From positions 116,066 to 180,065 of the forward strand of contig NZ_JACHCZ010000009.1 of the NCBI RefSeq assembly GCF_014207255.1: a stretch of DNA of 64,000 nucleotides, in the 5' to 3' direction. Below the pieces are notes generated by a model. The model was given only the letters and a program-made list of their open reading frames with translations, ran no database searches and had not been told where the DNA came from. Each line of letters opens with the position of its first letter. Position 1 is the first letter of the stretch. Both the position numbers and the translations under genes were made by a program. This stretch comes from Pseudomonas sp. JAI120. GTDB lineage: Bacteria > Pseudomonadota > Gammaproteobacteria > Pseudomonadales > Pseudomonadaceae. This document shows, in pieces, positions 15,711-24,563 of the stretch.

Positions 15711-17942
15711 TCAGCTGAAGGTGTGTCGGCTTAATGGCAGGCTGCGAACACGCTGGCCGGTCAACTGCGCTACCGCATTGACCACGGCCGGCGCCACAGC
15801 GGGGAGCGGAGGCTCACCGATGCCGCCCATCTTCTCGCCACTCTCGACGATCTTTACGTGCACCTGCGCCATCCGTGAGGGCGGCAGGATTGGGTAAAGG
15901 TCGTAGTTGCGCGCCCGTGGCTTACCGTCCACGTACACCGCCTCCTCCAACAGGGTTTGCGATAAGCCCAGGGCCACCGCGCCATTGACCTGGGCTTGCA
16001 CAATCGCCGGGTTGACGATGCTGCCGGGGTCGATGGCTTCCCAGATGTGGTGGACCCTGACCTGGCCGTTCTCAAGCGAGACTTCGGCGATCACCGCCGC
16101 GTGGGAGCCAAACGGCGAGGCCATGGCCACGCCACGGGCGCGCCGGGTGCCGTCTTCGGCGGTGTAGGGGCCACGCTTCCAGCCACCGGACAACTCGCCC
16201 ACGGCCTTGAGCAGGGTGGTCAGCCGTGGGTTGTCGCGCAGCAGGTGCAGGCGCAGCTCATAGGGATCGCGACCGCCTTTGTCCGCCAGTTCATCGAGGA
16301 ACGCTTCGTAGAAAAAGTCATTCAGCGAATTGCCCACCGAACGCCAGTAGCCGAGCATGGCCGGGCCCTTGACGTAGATCTGCGCGATGCGTTTGTTGGG
16401 GATGGCGTAGCTCTTGCCCGACAGGCCTTCAAGGGCGGTGGGGTCGAGCTTTTCGCCCTGCTTGCCGGCGATGGCCTCGGTAGGGCCTTCGGTGGCGCTC
16501 ACCGCTTCGATCGCCACCGGCAGGCCGTCGGCGTCCAGTGCGGCGCGGAACTTGACCACGGCGACCGGGCGCAACACGTCGCGCAGGAACTCTTCCTCAC
16601 GGCTCCAGATCAGCTTGATCGGACGACCCACCGCCTTGGCCAATGCAATGGCTTGCGGGTAAGGGCTGGCCGAGTCATACAGGAAGTGCCGGCCGAAAAA
16701 ACCGCCCAGCAGCGGCGAGTGCAGGGTCACTTGCGCGGGGTCGAGCCCGGCGCGCTTGGCGATGTCGGCGCGGAACATATCGGGCGCCTGGTTGGGCAGC
16801 CAGATCTCAAGCGAACCGTCGGGGTTGAAGCGCGCCAGGGCTGACGGTGGCTCCAGCTGGGCATGGTTGAGGTATTGGTTGTGGTAGGTGGCCTCGACCT
16901 GGGTCTTGGCGTTTTTCAACGCGCCGGCCACATCGCCTTCGTTCTCGTCGTCACGGGCCGGACCTTGCTGGGCCGCGAGAAAATCGCGAAAGCCGTCGCT
17001 GGAGAAATCCGCGGGCATGCCCCGCACTGTTGAGTCGGCCGTCGGCTCCTGCCAGTCGACCTGGATCGCCTCCACCGCACGCTTGGCGTGCCACCAGCGT
17101 TCGGCCACCACGGCCACCGCACCGGGCAGCACATGCACCGAGTGCACGCCTTTCATGGCTTCGACGTGCGATTGGTTACGCAGGCTGCCCACGGTCATGC
17201 CCAGGCGCGGCGCGTGCTGCACGGCGGCGTGGAGCATGCCGTCGACCTTCATGTCGATGCTGTACTGCGCCTTGCCGGTGGATTTGTCATAGGCATCCAG
17301 GCGCTTGACCGGCTTGCCGATCCAGCGGAACTGGCTCGGGTCGCGCAGGGTGATGCTGGTCGGGTCGGGCACCGGCATGTCCAGCGCACGGCCGGCCAAC
17401 TCGCCGTAACCCAGGGAGCGGCCGGACGCTGCGTGGACCACACGGCCGGGTTGGGTGGTCAGTTGGGCCACCGGCACACCGAGCTGCTCGGCACCGGCCT
17501 GCAACAGCATGGCGCGGGCGAGGGCGCCCAGGCGGCGCATGACCGGGTAGCTCATGCGCACCGACATGCTGCCGCCGGTGATGCGCATGCCGTTGTCCAT
17601 CACCACGTAGGCCTCACCGGGTGGCGCGGCTTCGACGATAAAGGTGGCGGGGTCGGCATCCAGTTCTTCGCCGACGATCTGCGCCATGGCGGTATGGGTG
17701 CCTTGGCCGCCTTCCATAAAGGGGCTGAGCAGGCGCACCGTACCGTCCGGGCGAATCTCCAGGAACGCGGGCACCTGGGTGCCGCGTTCTGCGGCACTGG
17801 CGGCCTGTACCCGGGCCGAGCCCAGCGGCAGGCCGAAACCGATGACCAGCGCACCCACGGCCGTACTGGCCAGGAAGCGTCGACGCGACAGGTTGATCGG
17901 CTCGCCCAGGGTGATGCCAGGGATGACGGATGGCGTGTTCAT
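15711..17942 (-). CDS. Molybdopterin-binding oxidoreductase large subunit, IorB type
   Basis: A xanthine-oxidase-family large subunit of 743 residues with a Tat signal (SRRRFLAST), so it is exported folded with its molybdenum cofactor. Family segments such as GGQGTHTAMAQIVGEELDAD, LLGGFFGRHF and the C-terminal GGIGEPPLPAVAPAVVNAV (the conserved GxGE region) are present. The reaction is hydroxylation or oxidation of an aldehyde or N-heterocycle; relatives include isoquinoline 1-oxidoreductase and membrane-linked aldehyde dehydrogenases, and the substrate cannot be told apart here. The start overlaps the stop of the 2Fe-2S subunit gene by one base. No XdhC-type maturation gene is seen nearby. 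Confidence 0.88.
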   Translation of the reverse strand: MNTPSVIPGITLGEPINLSRRRFLASTAVGALVIGFGLPLGSARVQAASAAERGTQVPAFLEIRPDGTVRLLSPFMEGGQGTHTAMAQIVGEELDADPATFIVEAAPPGEAYVVMDNGMRITGGSMSVRMSYPVMRRLGALARAMLLQAGAEQLGVPVAQLTTQPGRVVHAASGRSLGYGELAGRALDMPVPDPTSITLRDPSQFRWIGKPVKRLDAYDKSTGKAQYSIDMKVDGMLHAAVQHAPRLGMTVGSLRNQSHVEAMKGVHSVHVLPGAVAVVAERWWHAKRAVEAIQVDWQEPTADSTVRGMPADFSSDGFRDFLAAQQGPARDDENEGDVAGALKNAKTQVEATYHNQYLNHAQLEPPSALARFNPDGSLEIWLPNQAPDMFRADIAKRAGLDPAQVTLHSPLLGGFFGRHFLYDSASPYPQAIALAKAVGRPIKLIWSREEEFLRDVLRPVAVVKFRAALDADGLPVAIEAVSATEGPTEAIAGKQGEKLDPTALEGLSGKSYAIPNKRIAQIYVKGPAMLGYWRSVGNSLNDFFYEAFLDELADKGGRDPYELRLHLLRDNPRLTTLLKAVGELSGGWKRGPYTAEDGTRRARGVAMASPFGSHAAVIAEVSLENGQVRVHHIWEAIDPGSIVNPAIVQAQVNGAVALGLSQTLLEEAVYVDGKPRARNYDLYPILPPSRMAQVHVKIVESGEKMGGIGEPPLPAVAPAVVNAVAQLTGQRVRSLPLSRHTFS

Positions 17943-18400
17943 CAGGCGCTCTCCTTCCCGGCAGCCAGGTCATGCATGGCGGCGTGGATGGCGTTGTAGG
18001 TGCCGCAGCGGCACAGGTTGACCATGGCCGCGTCGATCTGCGCATTGGTGGGCGCGGGGGTGTGCTTGAGCAGCGCGGTGGCCGCCATCACCTGCCCGGA
18101 CTGGCAGTAACCGCATTGCGCCACCTGATGCTCGACCCAGGCACTGACCACCCGCTTGCCGACTTCATCGGCTTCGATGGCCTCGATGGTGGTGATCTCA
18201 CGCCCGACCACCCCGGCCACCGGCGTGACGCACGAACGCACGACATTGCCGTCCACCAGCACTGAGCAGGCGCCGCATTGGGCCAGGCCGCAGCCGTACT
18301 TGGTGCCGGTCAGCCCCAGGTCATCGCGGATCACCCACAGCAAAGGCGTGTCCGCGTCGGCGTCGACCTGATAGGCCTTTTGGTTGATGCGTAATTCCAT
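17942..18400 (-). CDS. (2Fe-2S)-binding subunit of the molybdenum hydroxylase, IorA type
   Basis: A 152-residue electron-transfer subunit with both cluster motifs: the plant-ferredoxin type in GCGLAQCGACSVLVDG and the helical type in CGYCQSGQ plus LCRCGTY. It has no export signal and would travel through Tat bound to the large subunit. It is the first gene of the operon with the molybdopterin subunit and the triheme cytochrome. Two palindromes lie 40-70 bases upstream and could hold the control site. Confidence 0.92.
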   Translation of the reverse strand: MELRINQKAYQVDADADTPLLWVIRDDLGLTGTKYGCGLAQCGACSVLVDGNVVRSCVTPVAGVVGREITTIEAIEADEVGKRVVSAWVEHQVAQCGYCQSGQVMAATALLKHTPAPTNAQIDAAMVNLCRCGTYNAIHAAMHDLAAGKESA

Positions 18401-18439
18401 GGCTGACTCACCTGCTGATCATCGGTTGGTATGGCTTGG

Positions 18440-18468
18440 TTCTTATAAGAAAGGCGATGGGCGCCCAT
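18440..18468. promoter_or_regulatory. Two adjacent palindromes upstream of the molybdenum hydroxylase operon
   Basis: TTCTTATAAGAA (18440-18451) and ATGGGCGCCCAT (18457-18468) are each perfect 12-base palindromes, separated by 5 bases. They lie in the 357-base gap between the iorA-like gene and the divergent chemoreceptor. The rest of the gap holds one more short palindrome, CCGAA-CA-TTCGG at 18512-18523, and no convincing gene. Confidence 0.35.
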
Positions 18469-18757
18469 TGTCGAACTCTAGATCAGGGCACAAGGGCCAT
18501 CTACGAAAAAACCGAACATTCGGAGGATCAGGCAAGTATTCGAGAGGATTGAGTCAGTCAATCAAGGTGGTCGATCAACACGGGGACCAGCAGCCGATTG
18601 TTTTGGGAGGGTTTATTGATCTGGGTCAGTACAAACTCCTATTGGCTCAAGATGGCCGTCCGAGAGCGGTAGCGCCGTTTTCATGGGTGATATTATGGCG
18701 CCACTATCTTGGCGTGACAGGCGCCAGTCTGATCCATGGACATGAGGCTTTAGGGAA

Positions 18758-20719
18758 ATGCTTAAGAACGCTCCGCTGCGTCTGAAACTGTTGTTGATAC
18801 TGCTGCTGCCCATGCTCGGGTTCCTGACCCTGGCCGGCGTGTTTGTGGTGGACAACTACAAAACGCTGCGTGACATGAACACCACGGTGATGGCCAGCGC
18901 CACCGCCCAGAAGTTGAGCCAACTGATTACTACGTTGCAGCGCGAGCGCGGTGCCAGTGGCGTGTTCCTCGGCAGTGGCGGCAAGTCCATGGGCGATCGG
19001 ATGGTGCAGATGCGCAGGGACTCCAGCGCAGCCGTCGAGGTGGTGCGCGGTTTGTCCACCTCCGGCAGTGCGAACCTGGACAACGTCCTGCGGGCCCTGG
19101 ACCAGCTGCCGGCCATGCGTGGGCAGGTCGATAAACTGAGCATCAACAGCACCGAATCCGGCGCGCGTTATACCGAGATCATTCAAGTGCTGACCGGTTA
19201 CACCCATTCCCTGGAAGCGAGCGTCAACAACGCGACCATCGTCTACGCGCTGGGGGCACTGAATCAATTTATCGAGATGAAAGAGCGGGCCGGGCGCGAG
19301 CGCGTGGTGCTGGGCCTGGTCTTCAGCCAAGGGCATTTCGATGAGGCGCTGTTGTCGCGCTTCAGCCGCAACCTGGGCGAGTTCGGCGCCTACTACGATG
19401 CGTTCCGGCGCAAGGCGCCCGCGGCCTCGCTGGCGCAGTTCGACACGCAAATGCAACAACCTGCCGCCGTCGAGGTCGGCAAGTTGCAGCGCCTGGCGTT
19501 TGAGGTGCCGATGGGCCAGGCCCTGGGGATCAAACCCGAAGCCTGGTTTGAAACCTCCACCCAGCGCATTGACCTGATGAGCCAAGTCGAGGAAGCCTTG
19601 GGCCAAAGTGTCAGCAGCCTGGCGATGCACGAGCGTGATGACGCCAGTCGCGCCCTGTGGCTGACTGTCGGCGCAGTGATCGTGGCCCTGTTGGCAGTGG
19701 CGGTATTGTCCTGGCTGATCATCCGCATGATCGATTCGGCGGTGCGCGACCTGAACCGCGTGCTCAACGACCTGGCAGCACGCGATCTCACCGCGCGGGC
19801 GACCTATGAGAGCAAAGACGAGTTCGGTCAGATCTCGCGCAACCTCAACCGCATGGCGCAAGAAATCAGTGGCGTGGTGCAGGAAATCGGCAACGCCACC
19901 GCACAGGTTGCAACGGCGGCGGAGGAGTCCTCGGCCGTGACGATGCAGACCAGCCAGAGCGTCGAGCAACAGCGTCAAAGCACCGAGCTGGTGGCCACGG
20001 CGATCAACCAAATGAGCGCCACCGTGCGCGAGGTGGCGCACAGCACCAACGATGCGGCGCAACTGTCGCAACGGGTCAATACCAGCACCACCCAAGGGCG
20101 CACCGAGATCGAAGGCACCATCACCCTGATCCGCCAGCTCTCGGGGCAGGCCGAGGACACGGCGCTGATCATTGATGAACTCAAACAGGAAAGCGATGGG
20201 ATTTCCTCCGTGCTGGACGTCATTCGTGGCATTGCCGAGCAAACCAACCTGCTGGCCTTGAACGCGGCCATCGAAGCGGCGCGGGCCGGGGATCATGGGC
20301 GCGGATTTGCCGTGGTGGCCTCCGAGGTGCGGGTACTTGCGCAGAAGACCCAGGAGTCCACGGGGAACATTCAGCAGATGATCAGCAACCTGCAAAGTGG
20401 TTCCGATCGCGCGAGCTCGTCCATGCAGGAGACCTTGGGCAAGGCCCAGGACGGCGCGCGCAAGGTCGAACGTGCGGGTGAGTTGCTGTTGGAAATCGCC
20501 GAAGGCGTGGCCAGTATCAGTGATCGCAACCTGCAGATTGCTTCGGCGGCTGAAGAGCAGAGCGCGGTTTCAGAAGACATCAACCGTAACGTCAACGAGA
20601 TAAACGACCTGGTCATCCAAGTCAGTGCCGGCGCCGAGCAAACCGCAATCACCAGCCAGGAACTGGCGCGCCTGGCCGAGCACCAGCAGGATCTGGTCAA
20701 TCGTTTCAAAGTGGCGTGA
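18758..20719 (+). CDS. Methyl-accepting chemotaxis protein with NIT sensor domain
   Basis: A transmembrane chemoreceptor of 653 residues. TM1 is at about residues 9-30. The periplasmic region carries the NIT-domain hallmark LQRERGASGVFL near residue 60 and extends to about 300, and TM2 is near 305-328, followed by HAMP. The signalling hairpin tip EQTNLLALNAAIEAARAG is intact, with methylation-helix glutamine/glutamate pairs on each side. NIT domains are associated with nitrate/nitrite and related small ligands, but the ligand here is not determined. It is monocistronic, and no chemotaxis genes lie beside it. Confidence 0.9.
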   Translation: MLKNAPLRLKLLLILLLPMLGFLTLAGVFVVDNYKTLRDMNTTVMASATAQKLSQLITTLQRERGASGVFLGSGGKSMGDRMVQMRRDSSAAVEVVRGLSTSGSANLDNVLRALDQLPAMRGQVDKLSINSTESGARYTEIIQVLTGYTHSLEASVNNATIVYALGALNQFIEMKERAGRERVVLGLVFSQGHFDEALLSRFSRNLGEFGAYYDAFRRKAPAASLAQFDTQMQQPAAVEVGKLQRLAFEVPMGQALGIKPEAWFETSTQRIDLMSQVEEALGQSVSSLAMHERDDASRALWLTVGAVIVALLAVAVLSWLIIRMIDSAVRDLNRVLNDLAARDLTARATYESKDEFGQISRNLNRMAQEISGVVQEIGNATAQVATAAEESSAVTMQTSQSVEQQRQSTELVATAINQMSATVREVAHSTNDAAQLSQRVNTSTTQGRTEIEGTITLIRQLSGQAEDTALIIDELKQESDGISSVLDVIRGIAEQTNLLALNAAIEAARAGDHGRGFAVVASEVRVLAQKTQESTGNIQQMISNLQSGSDRASSSMQETLGKAQDGARKVERAGELLLEIAEGVASISDRNLQIASAAEEQSAVSEDINRNVNEINDLVIQVSAGAEQTAITSQELARLAEHQQDLVNRFKVA

Positions 20720-20785
20720 GGCGAGGGCGGCCTGCTCCGACGGCGGTGGGTCAGTCGACCTCTACAGTGACTGACACTCCGCTAT

Positions 20786-20807
20786 CGGGAGCAAGCCCCC
20801 TCCCACA
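20786..20807. repeat. Degenerate REP-type palindrome
   Basis: CGGGAGCAAGCCCCCTCCCA keeps the core of the GTGGGAGGGGGC...GCCCCCTCCCAC repeat found elsewhere in the window, but one arm has decayed. It lies between the chemoreceptor and the convergent lysR gene. Confidence 0.5.
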
Positions 20808-20867
20808 GTTGTTTGGTGGCGATGGATGGATTGCAGCAAGGCTTTGATTTCGACGAGGCCTGTTCCA

Positions 20868-21770
20868 TTAGTCCGCCCACCCGTCACGCACCGCACTGCG
20901 AATCCCCTCCAGCAACATCGCGAATGCCGGGTTGTCATTGTTCTCGCGCCAGATCAGGTGCAGTTCACTCTGGGCGCCTTCGCCCAAGTCGATATCGCGA
21001 AACACCACGTTCTTGAACACCACGCTGCTGGCGCAACGCGGTACCAACGCCAAGCCCATACCGGCGTTGACCAGGGCCAGGATGGTCAGGGACGAGCCCA
21101 GCCACTGCACATATTCGGGGGCGACACGGGCCGAGCGCAGCAGGCCGGTGAGCAGTTCGTTGAATGGCGGGTAGGCCGAATGGGCGTACATCAGGAAGGG
21201 CTGGGCGTCGAGGTCGTGGACACTGACGTTGTCGGCGCTGGCCAGTCGATGGCTGCTCGGCACCGCCAGCACGAAAGGCTCGCGCACCAGGCACTCGGTG
21301 GCATAACCGGGCTCCAGCAGGGGCGCGCGGACGATGCCAAGGTCGATGCGGCGTGCACGCAGGGCTTCGTATTGCTGGTAGGTGTTCATCTCCGAGAGGT
21401 CGATCCTGACCTGGGGCTGCTTGAGCCGTGCCTCGGCAATGACCCTGGGCAAAAACTCATACACCGCGCTGCCGACGAAGCTGATATTCACCGTGCCGAT
21501 ATCGCCCTCGGCAAAGCGCCGTGCGGTTACGGCCGCCTGCTGGGCCCGTTCCAGCAGGTTCTGGGCCTCGATAAAAAACGCCCGCCCCGCGGCAGTGAGC
21601 GCAACGCTGCGGGTGGTGCGGGTAAACAGCTCCACGCCGAGGTGATGTTCCAGTAATTGGATCTGCCGGCTGAGGGGCGGCTGGGTCATGTTCAGGCGTT
21701 CAGCGGCGCGGCGAAAATTCAGCTCGGTGGCTACGGTGGTGAAGCAGCGCAGTTGCGTCAGTTCGAACAT
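20868..21770 (-). CDS. LysR-family regulator of the glucarate genes
   Basis: A 300-residue LysR regulator. The N-terminal winged helix is clear (ELTQLRCFTTVATELNFRRA, then MTQPPLSRQIQLLE), followed by a two-lobe effector domain. The ATG at 21770 gives the standard LysR N-terminus; a farther upstream start at 21821 would add 17 unusual residues. It is divergent from the MFS transporter and glucarate dehydratase genes, with an inverted repeat in the shared promoter, so it most likely senses glucarate or a breakdown product and controls those genes. Confidence 0.9.
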   Translation of the reverse strand: MFELTQLRCFTTVATELNFRRAAERLNMTQPPLSRQIQLLEHHLGVELFTRTTRSVALTAAGRAFFIEAQNLLERAQQAAVTARRFAEGDIGTVNISFVGSAVYEFLPRVIAEARLKQPQVRIDLSEMNTYQQYEALRARRIDLGIVRAPLLEPGYATECLVREPFVLAVPSSHRLASADNVSVHDLDAQPFLMYAHSAYPPFNELLTGLLRSARVAPEYVQWLGSSLTILALVNAGMGLALVPRCASSVVFKNVVFRDIDLGEGAQSELHLIWRENNDNPAFAMLLEGIRSAVRDGWAD

Positions 21771-21773
21771 TGA

Positions 21774-21812
21774 TCTAATCCAGGTATCAATCGAATGCCA
21801 AGTTAGATTAGA
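21774..21812. promoter_or_regulatory. Inverted repeat in the lysR/MFS intergenic region
   Basis: TCTAATC (21774-21780) and GATTAGA (21806-21812) are exact inverted copies flanking 25 bases, located between the divergent lysR and MFS starts. LysR proteins often use such a pair of dyads; this is a candidate binding region. Confidence 0.4.
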
Positions 21813-21876
21813 CGGGAACAATCCCCGGCGTCCATCATCGGAGCGTCCCTAAAAAAACAATGATTGGGAGTTGCCC

Positions 21877-23244
21877 TTGGATACCGTCCAGAATTCGCCC
21901 GACCCGCGCGTGCTTGCCCGAGCAGCCGCCAAGGTCAAGCGCCATGTACTGCCGTTGTTCGTGGTGATGTTCATCGTCAATTACATCGATCGGGTCAATA
22001 TCGGCTTTGTGCGCAGCCATTTGGAGACCGACCTGGGCATTGGCGCCGCCGCCTATGGCTTGGGTGCCGGGCTGTTCTTCATCGGTTACGCGATCTTCGA
22101 AGTGCCGTCCAACCTGCTGCTGCAGCGCTACGGCGCACGGGCCTGGTTGACGCGCATCATGTTCACCTGGGGCGCGGCCGCGATGGCCATGGCCTTTGTC
22201 AAAGGCGAGACCAGCTTCTATATCCTGCGTTTCGTGCTCGGCGCGGCCGAAGCCGGTTTTTTCCCCGGCATCATCTACTACTTCACCCAATGGCTGCCGG
22301 CCGCCGAGCGCGGCAAGGCGATGGCGATTTTCCTCAGCGGTTCGGCCATCGCCTCGGTGATTTCCGGGCCGGTGTCGGGGGCGTTGCTCAACGTCAGCGG
22401 CTTGAGCCTGCATGGCTGGCAGTGGATGTTCCTGATCGAGGGCTTTGCCTCCGTCGTGTTGTGCGGGTTTGTGTGGTTCTGGTTGCAGTCTCACCCCCAT
22501 CAGGCCAAGTGGCTCAGCGACGAAGAAAAACACGCGCTGGTGACGGCCATCGCGCTTGAGCAAACGGCCCGCGAAGCCACCCAGAGCGTGCGGCCGTCGA
22601 TGTTCAAGCTGCTGGCCGACAAGCAGATCGCGCTGTTCTGCTTTATCTACTTTTCCATTGCCCTGACCATCTACGGCGCCACGTTCTGGCTGCCGAGCAT
22701 GATCAAGAAAATGGGCAACCTGGGCGACTTCCAGGTGGGGTTGTTCAACTCGATTCCGTGGTTGATTTCCATCGTCGCCATGTATGGGTTCGCCGCCCTG
22801 GCCAGCAAGTGGAAACACCAGCAGGCGTGGGTGGCGCTGATGCTCGTGATCGCCGCCGTCGGCATGTTCATGTCCACCATGGGCGGGCCGGTGTTTGCGT
22901 TTGTCGCCATCTGTTTTGCCGCGATTGGCTTCAAGGCTGCCTCCGCGCTGTTCTGGCCGATCCCCCAGGGTTACCTGGATGCGCGCATCGCGGCGGCGGT
23001 GATTGCCTTGATCAACTCAGTCGGCAACCTCGGCGGTTTTGTTGCACCCACCACCTTCGGCCTGCTGGAGCAGACCACCGGTTCGATTGAAGGCGGGCTC
23101 TACGGCCTGGCCGCGACCTCGCTGGTGGCCGCGGTGGTGGTGTTTTTTGCGCGCACCGCACCACGGCCCGGTGTGCCCCCCACCTCCAAACCGACTAATC
23201 ATCATCACGCCTTGCGTCCAGGCCCACAGGGAGCCGCTTCTTGA
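21877..23244 (+). CDS. MFS transporter, anion:cation symporter family (probable glucarate/aldarate importer)
   Basis: An importer of about 455 residues with 12 predicted helices and the ACS-family signature NYIDRVNIGFVRSHL in the first helix region, as in GudP, GarP and phthalate transporters. A TTG at 21877 is taken as the start because GGGAG at 21866-21870 is 6 nt upstream; another TTG at 21871 is in frame but too close. The stop overlaps the gudD start by 4 bases, so the two are translationally coupled. The partner dehydratase points to glucarate or a related aldarate as substrate; GudP-like is a fair description. Confidence 0.82.
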   Translation: MDTVQNSPDPRVLARAAAKVKRHVLPLFVVMFIVNYIDRVNIGFVRSHLETDLGIGAAAYGLGAGLFFIGYAIFEVPSNLLLQRYGARAWLTRIMFTWGAAAMAMAFVKGETSFYILRFVLGAAEAGFFPGIIYYFTQWLPAAERGKAMAIFLSGSAIASVISGPVSGALLNVSGLSLHGWQWMFLIEGFASVVLCGFVWFWLQSHPHQAKWLSDEEKHALVTAIALEQTAREATQSVRPSMFKLLADKQIALFCFIYFSIALTIYGATFWLPSMIKKMGNLGDFQVGLFNSIPWLISIVAMYGFAALASKWKHQQAWVALMLVIAAVGMFMSTMGGPVFAFVAICFAAIGFKAASALFWPIPQGYLDARIAAAVIALINSVGNLGGFVAPTTFGLLEQTTGSIEGGLYGLAATSLVAAVVVFFARTAPRPGVPPTSKPTNHHHALRPGPQGAAS

Positions 23245-24515
23245 AAATCGTCCGAGTCACCGTCACCCCCATCGCCTTTCGCGACCCGCCGCTGCTCAAC
23301 GCCAGCGGTATCCACGAAGCCTTCGCGTTGCGCTCGATCATCGAAATCGAGAGCGACACCGGCTATATCGGCCTTGGCGAAAGCTACGGCGATGCCCCGG
23401 CGCTGGCGATCCAGCAACAGGTCAAGGACCAACTGATCGGCCTCGATCCGTTCAACCTCAACCAACTGCGCGCCATCGTGCAGGCCACCGTGGCGGCACA
23501 CAAACCTGTGAGCATTGCCGGCGCCGAACTGGCCCCCGGGTCCCATGCGAGCAAGGCGGTGAGCAATGCCTATTCGGCGTTTGAGGTGGCGTTTCTCGAC
23601 CTGCAGGCGCACTCGCTGAATGTGCCGCTGGTGGACCTGCTGGGCGGCGCGATCCGCGACCGGATCCCGTTCAGCGCCTACCTGTTCTTCAAGTACGCCG
23701 AGCACATCGACTCGCCCTATAAACCCGACAGTTGGGGCGAAGCCCTCAACGAAGTACAGATCGTCGCCCAGGCGCGGCGGATGATCGAAACCTATGGCTT
23801 CAAAAGCATCAAGCTCAAGGCCGGTGCACTGGACCCTGAACATGAAGTGGCGTGCATCAAGGCCTTGAAAAAGGCCTTTCCCGGCGTGCCGCTGCGCATC
23901 GACCCCAATGGCAACTGGTCCCTGGAAACCTCGATCCGCATGGCCGAACTGCTCGGCGACGACCTGCAGTATTACGAAGACCCGACCCCCGGCCTGGAAG
24001 GCATGGCCGAGTTGCACACACGCACCGGCTTGCCCCTGGCGACCAATATGGTGGTCACCGATTTTGACGAGTTCCGCCGCAGCGTGGCCCTGAACAGCGT
24101 GCAGATCGTACTCGCCGACCATCACTACTGGGGCGGCCTGCGCGACACCCAGGTGCTGGCGAAGATGTGCCAGACCTTTGGCCTGGGCGTGTCGATGCAC
24201 TCCAACTCACACTTGGGCATCAGCCTGATGGCCATGGCCCACGTGGCCGCGTCTGTGCCCAACCTCGACTATGCCTGCGACACCCACTACCCGTGGCAAG
24301 AACCGGACGAAGAAGTGATCAAGGGCGGCAAACTGCCGATCGTCGACGGCTGCGTGAAGATCACCCGCGCACCGGGGCTGGGCCTGGAACTGGACCATGA
24401 TCAACTGGGCAAGCTGCATGACCAGTACCTTACCTGCGGCATTCGCCAGCGCGACGACGTGAAGCAGATGCAGCGTTATCAACCGGATTGGAAGACCGTC
24501 AAACCGCGTTACTGA
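23241..24515 (+). CDS. gudD: Glucarate dehydratase
   Basis: An enolase-superfamily dehydratase of 424 residues that removes water from D-glucarate to give 5-dehydro-4-deoxyglucarate, the substrate of KdgD. The catalytic set is complete: the KxK pair K191/K193 in KLKAG, metal ligands D221 (RIDPNGNW), E246 (YYEDPTP) and N269 (ATNM), and the Asp-His dyad D293 and H320 in SMHSNSHLGIS. The start is a TTG at 23241 overlapping the MFS stop (TTGA). It is followed by a strong terminator. Some related enzymes act on idarate or talarate, so the exact epimer is not proved. Confidence 0.88.
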   Translation: MKIVRVTVTPIAFRDPPLLNASGIHEAFALRSIIEIESDTGYIGLGESYGDAPALAIQQQVKDQLIGLDPFNLNQLRAIVQATVAAHKPVSIAGAELAPGSHASKAVSNAYSAFEVAFLDLQAHSLNVPLVDLLGGAIRDRIPFSAYLFFKYAEHIDSPYKPDSWGEALNEVQIVAQARRMIETYGFKSIKLKAGALDPEHEVACIKALKKAFPGVPLRIDPNGNWSLETSIRMAELLGDDLQYYEDPTPGLEGMAELHTRTGLPLATNMVVTDFDEFRRSVALNSVQIVLADHHYWGGLRDTQVLAKMCQTFGLGVSMHSNSHLGISLMAMAHVAASVPNLDYACDTHYPWQEPDEEVIKGGKLPIVDGCVKITRAPGLGLELDHDQLGKLHDQYLTCGIRQRDDVKQMQRYQPDWKTVKPRY

Positions 24516-24534
24516 AGCTGGTCGCTTCGTTTTG

Positions 24535-24563
24535 CCCGGTGACCTGCGTCACCGGGTTTTTTT
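24535..24563 (+). terminator. Intrinsic terminator after gudD
   Basis: CCCGGTGAC-CTGC-GTCACCGGG is a perfect 9-bp stem with a 4-base loop followed directly by seven T. It ends the LysR-controlled MFS-gudD operon and abuts the last base of the convergent acyl-CoA ligase gene. Confidence 0.95.

Noticed and set aside
18384..18785. Open frame of 133 codons upstream of the chemoreceptor
   Set aside because: It overlaps the divergent iorA-like start and the chemoreceptor start, contains palindromic promoter-like elements and encodes nothing recognisable.
18704..20395. 563-codon minus-strand frame
   Set aside because: It is antisense to the NIT-type chemoreceptor; no motif and shadow-like composition.
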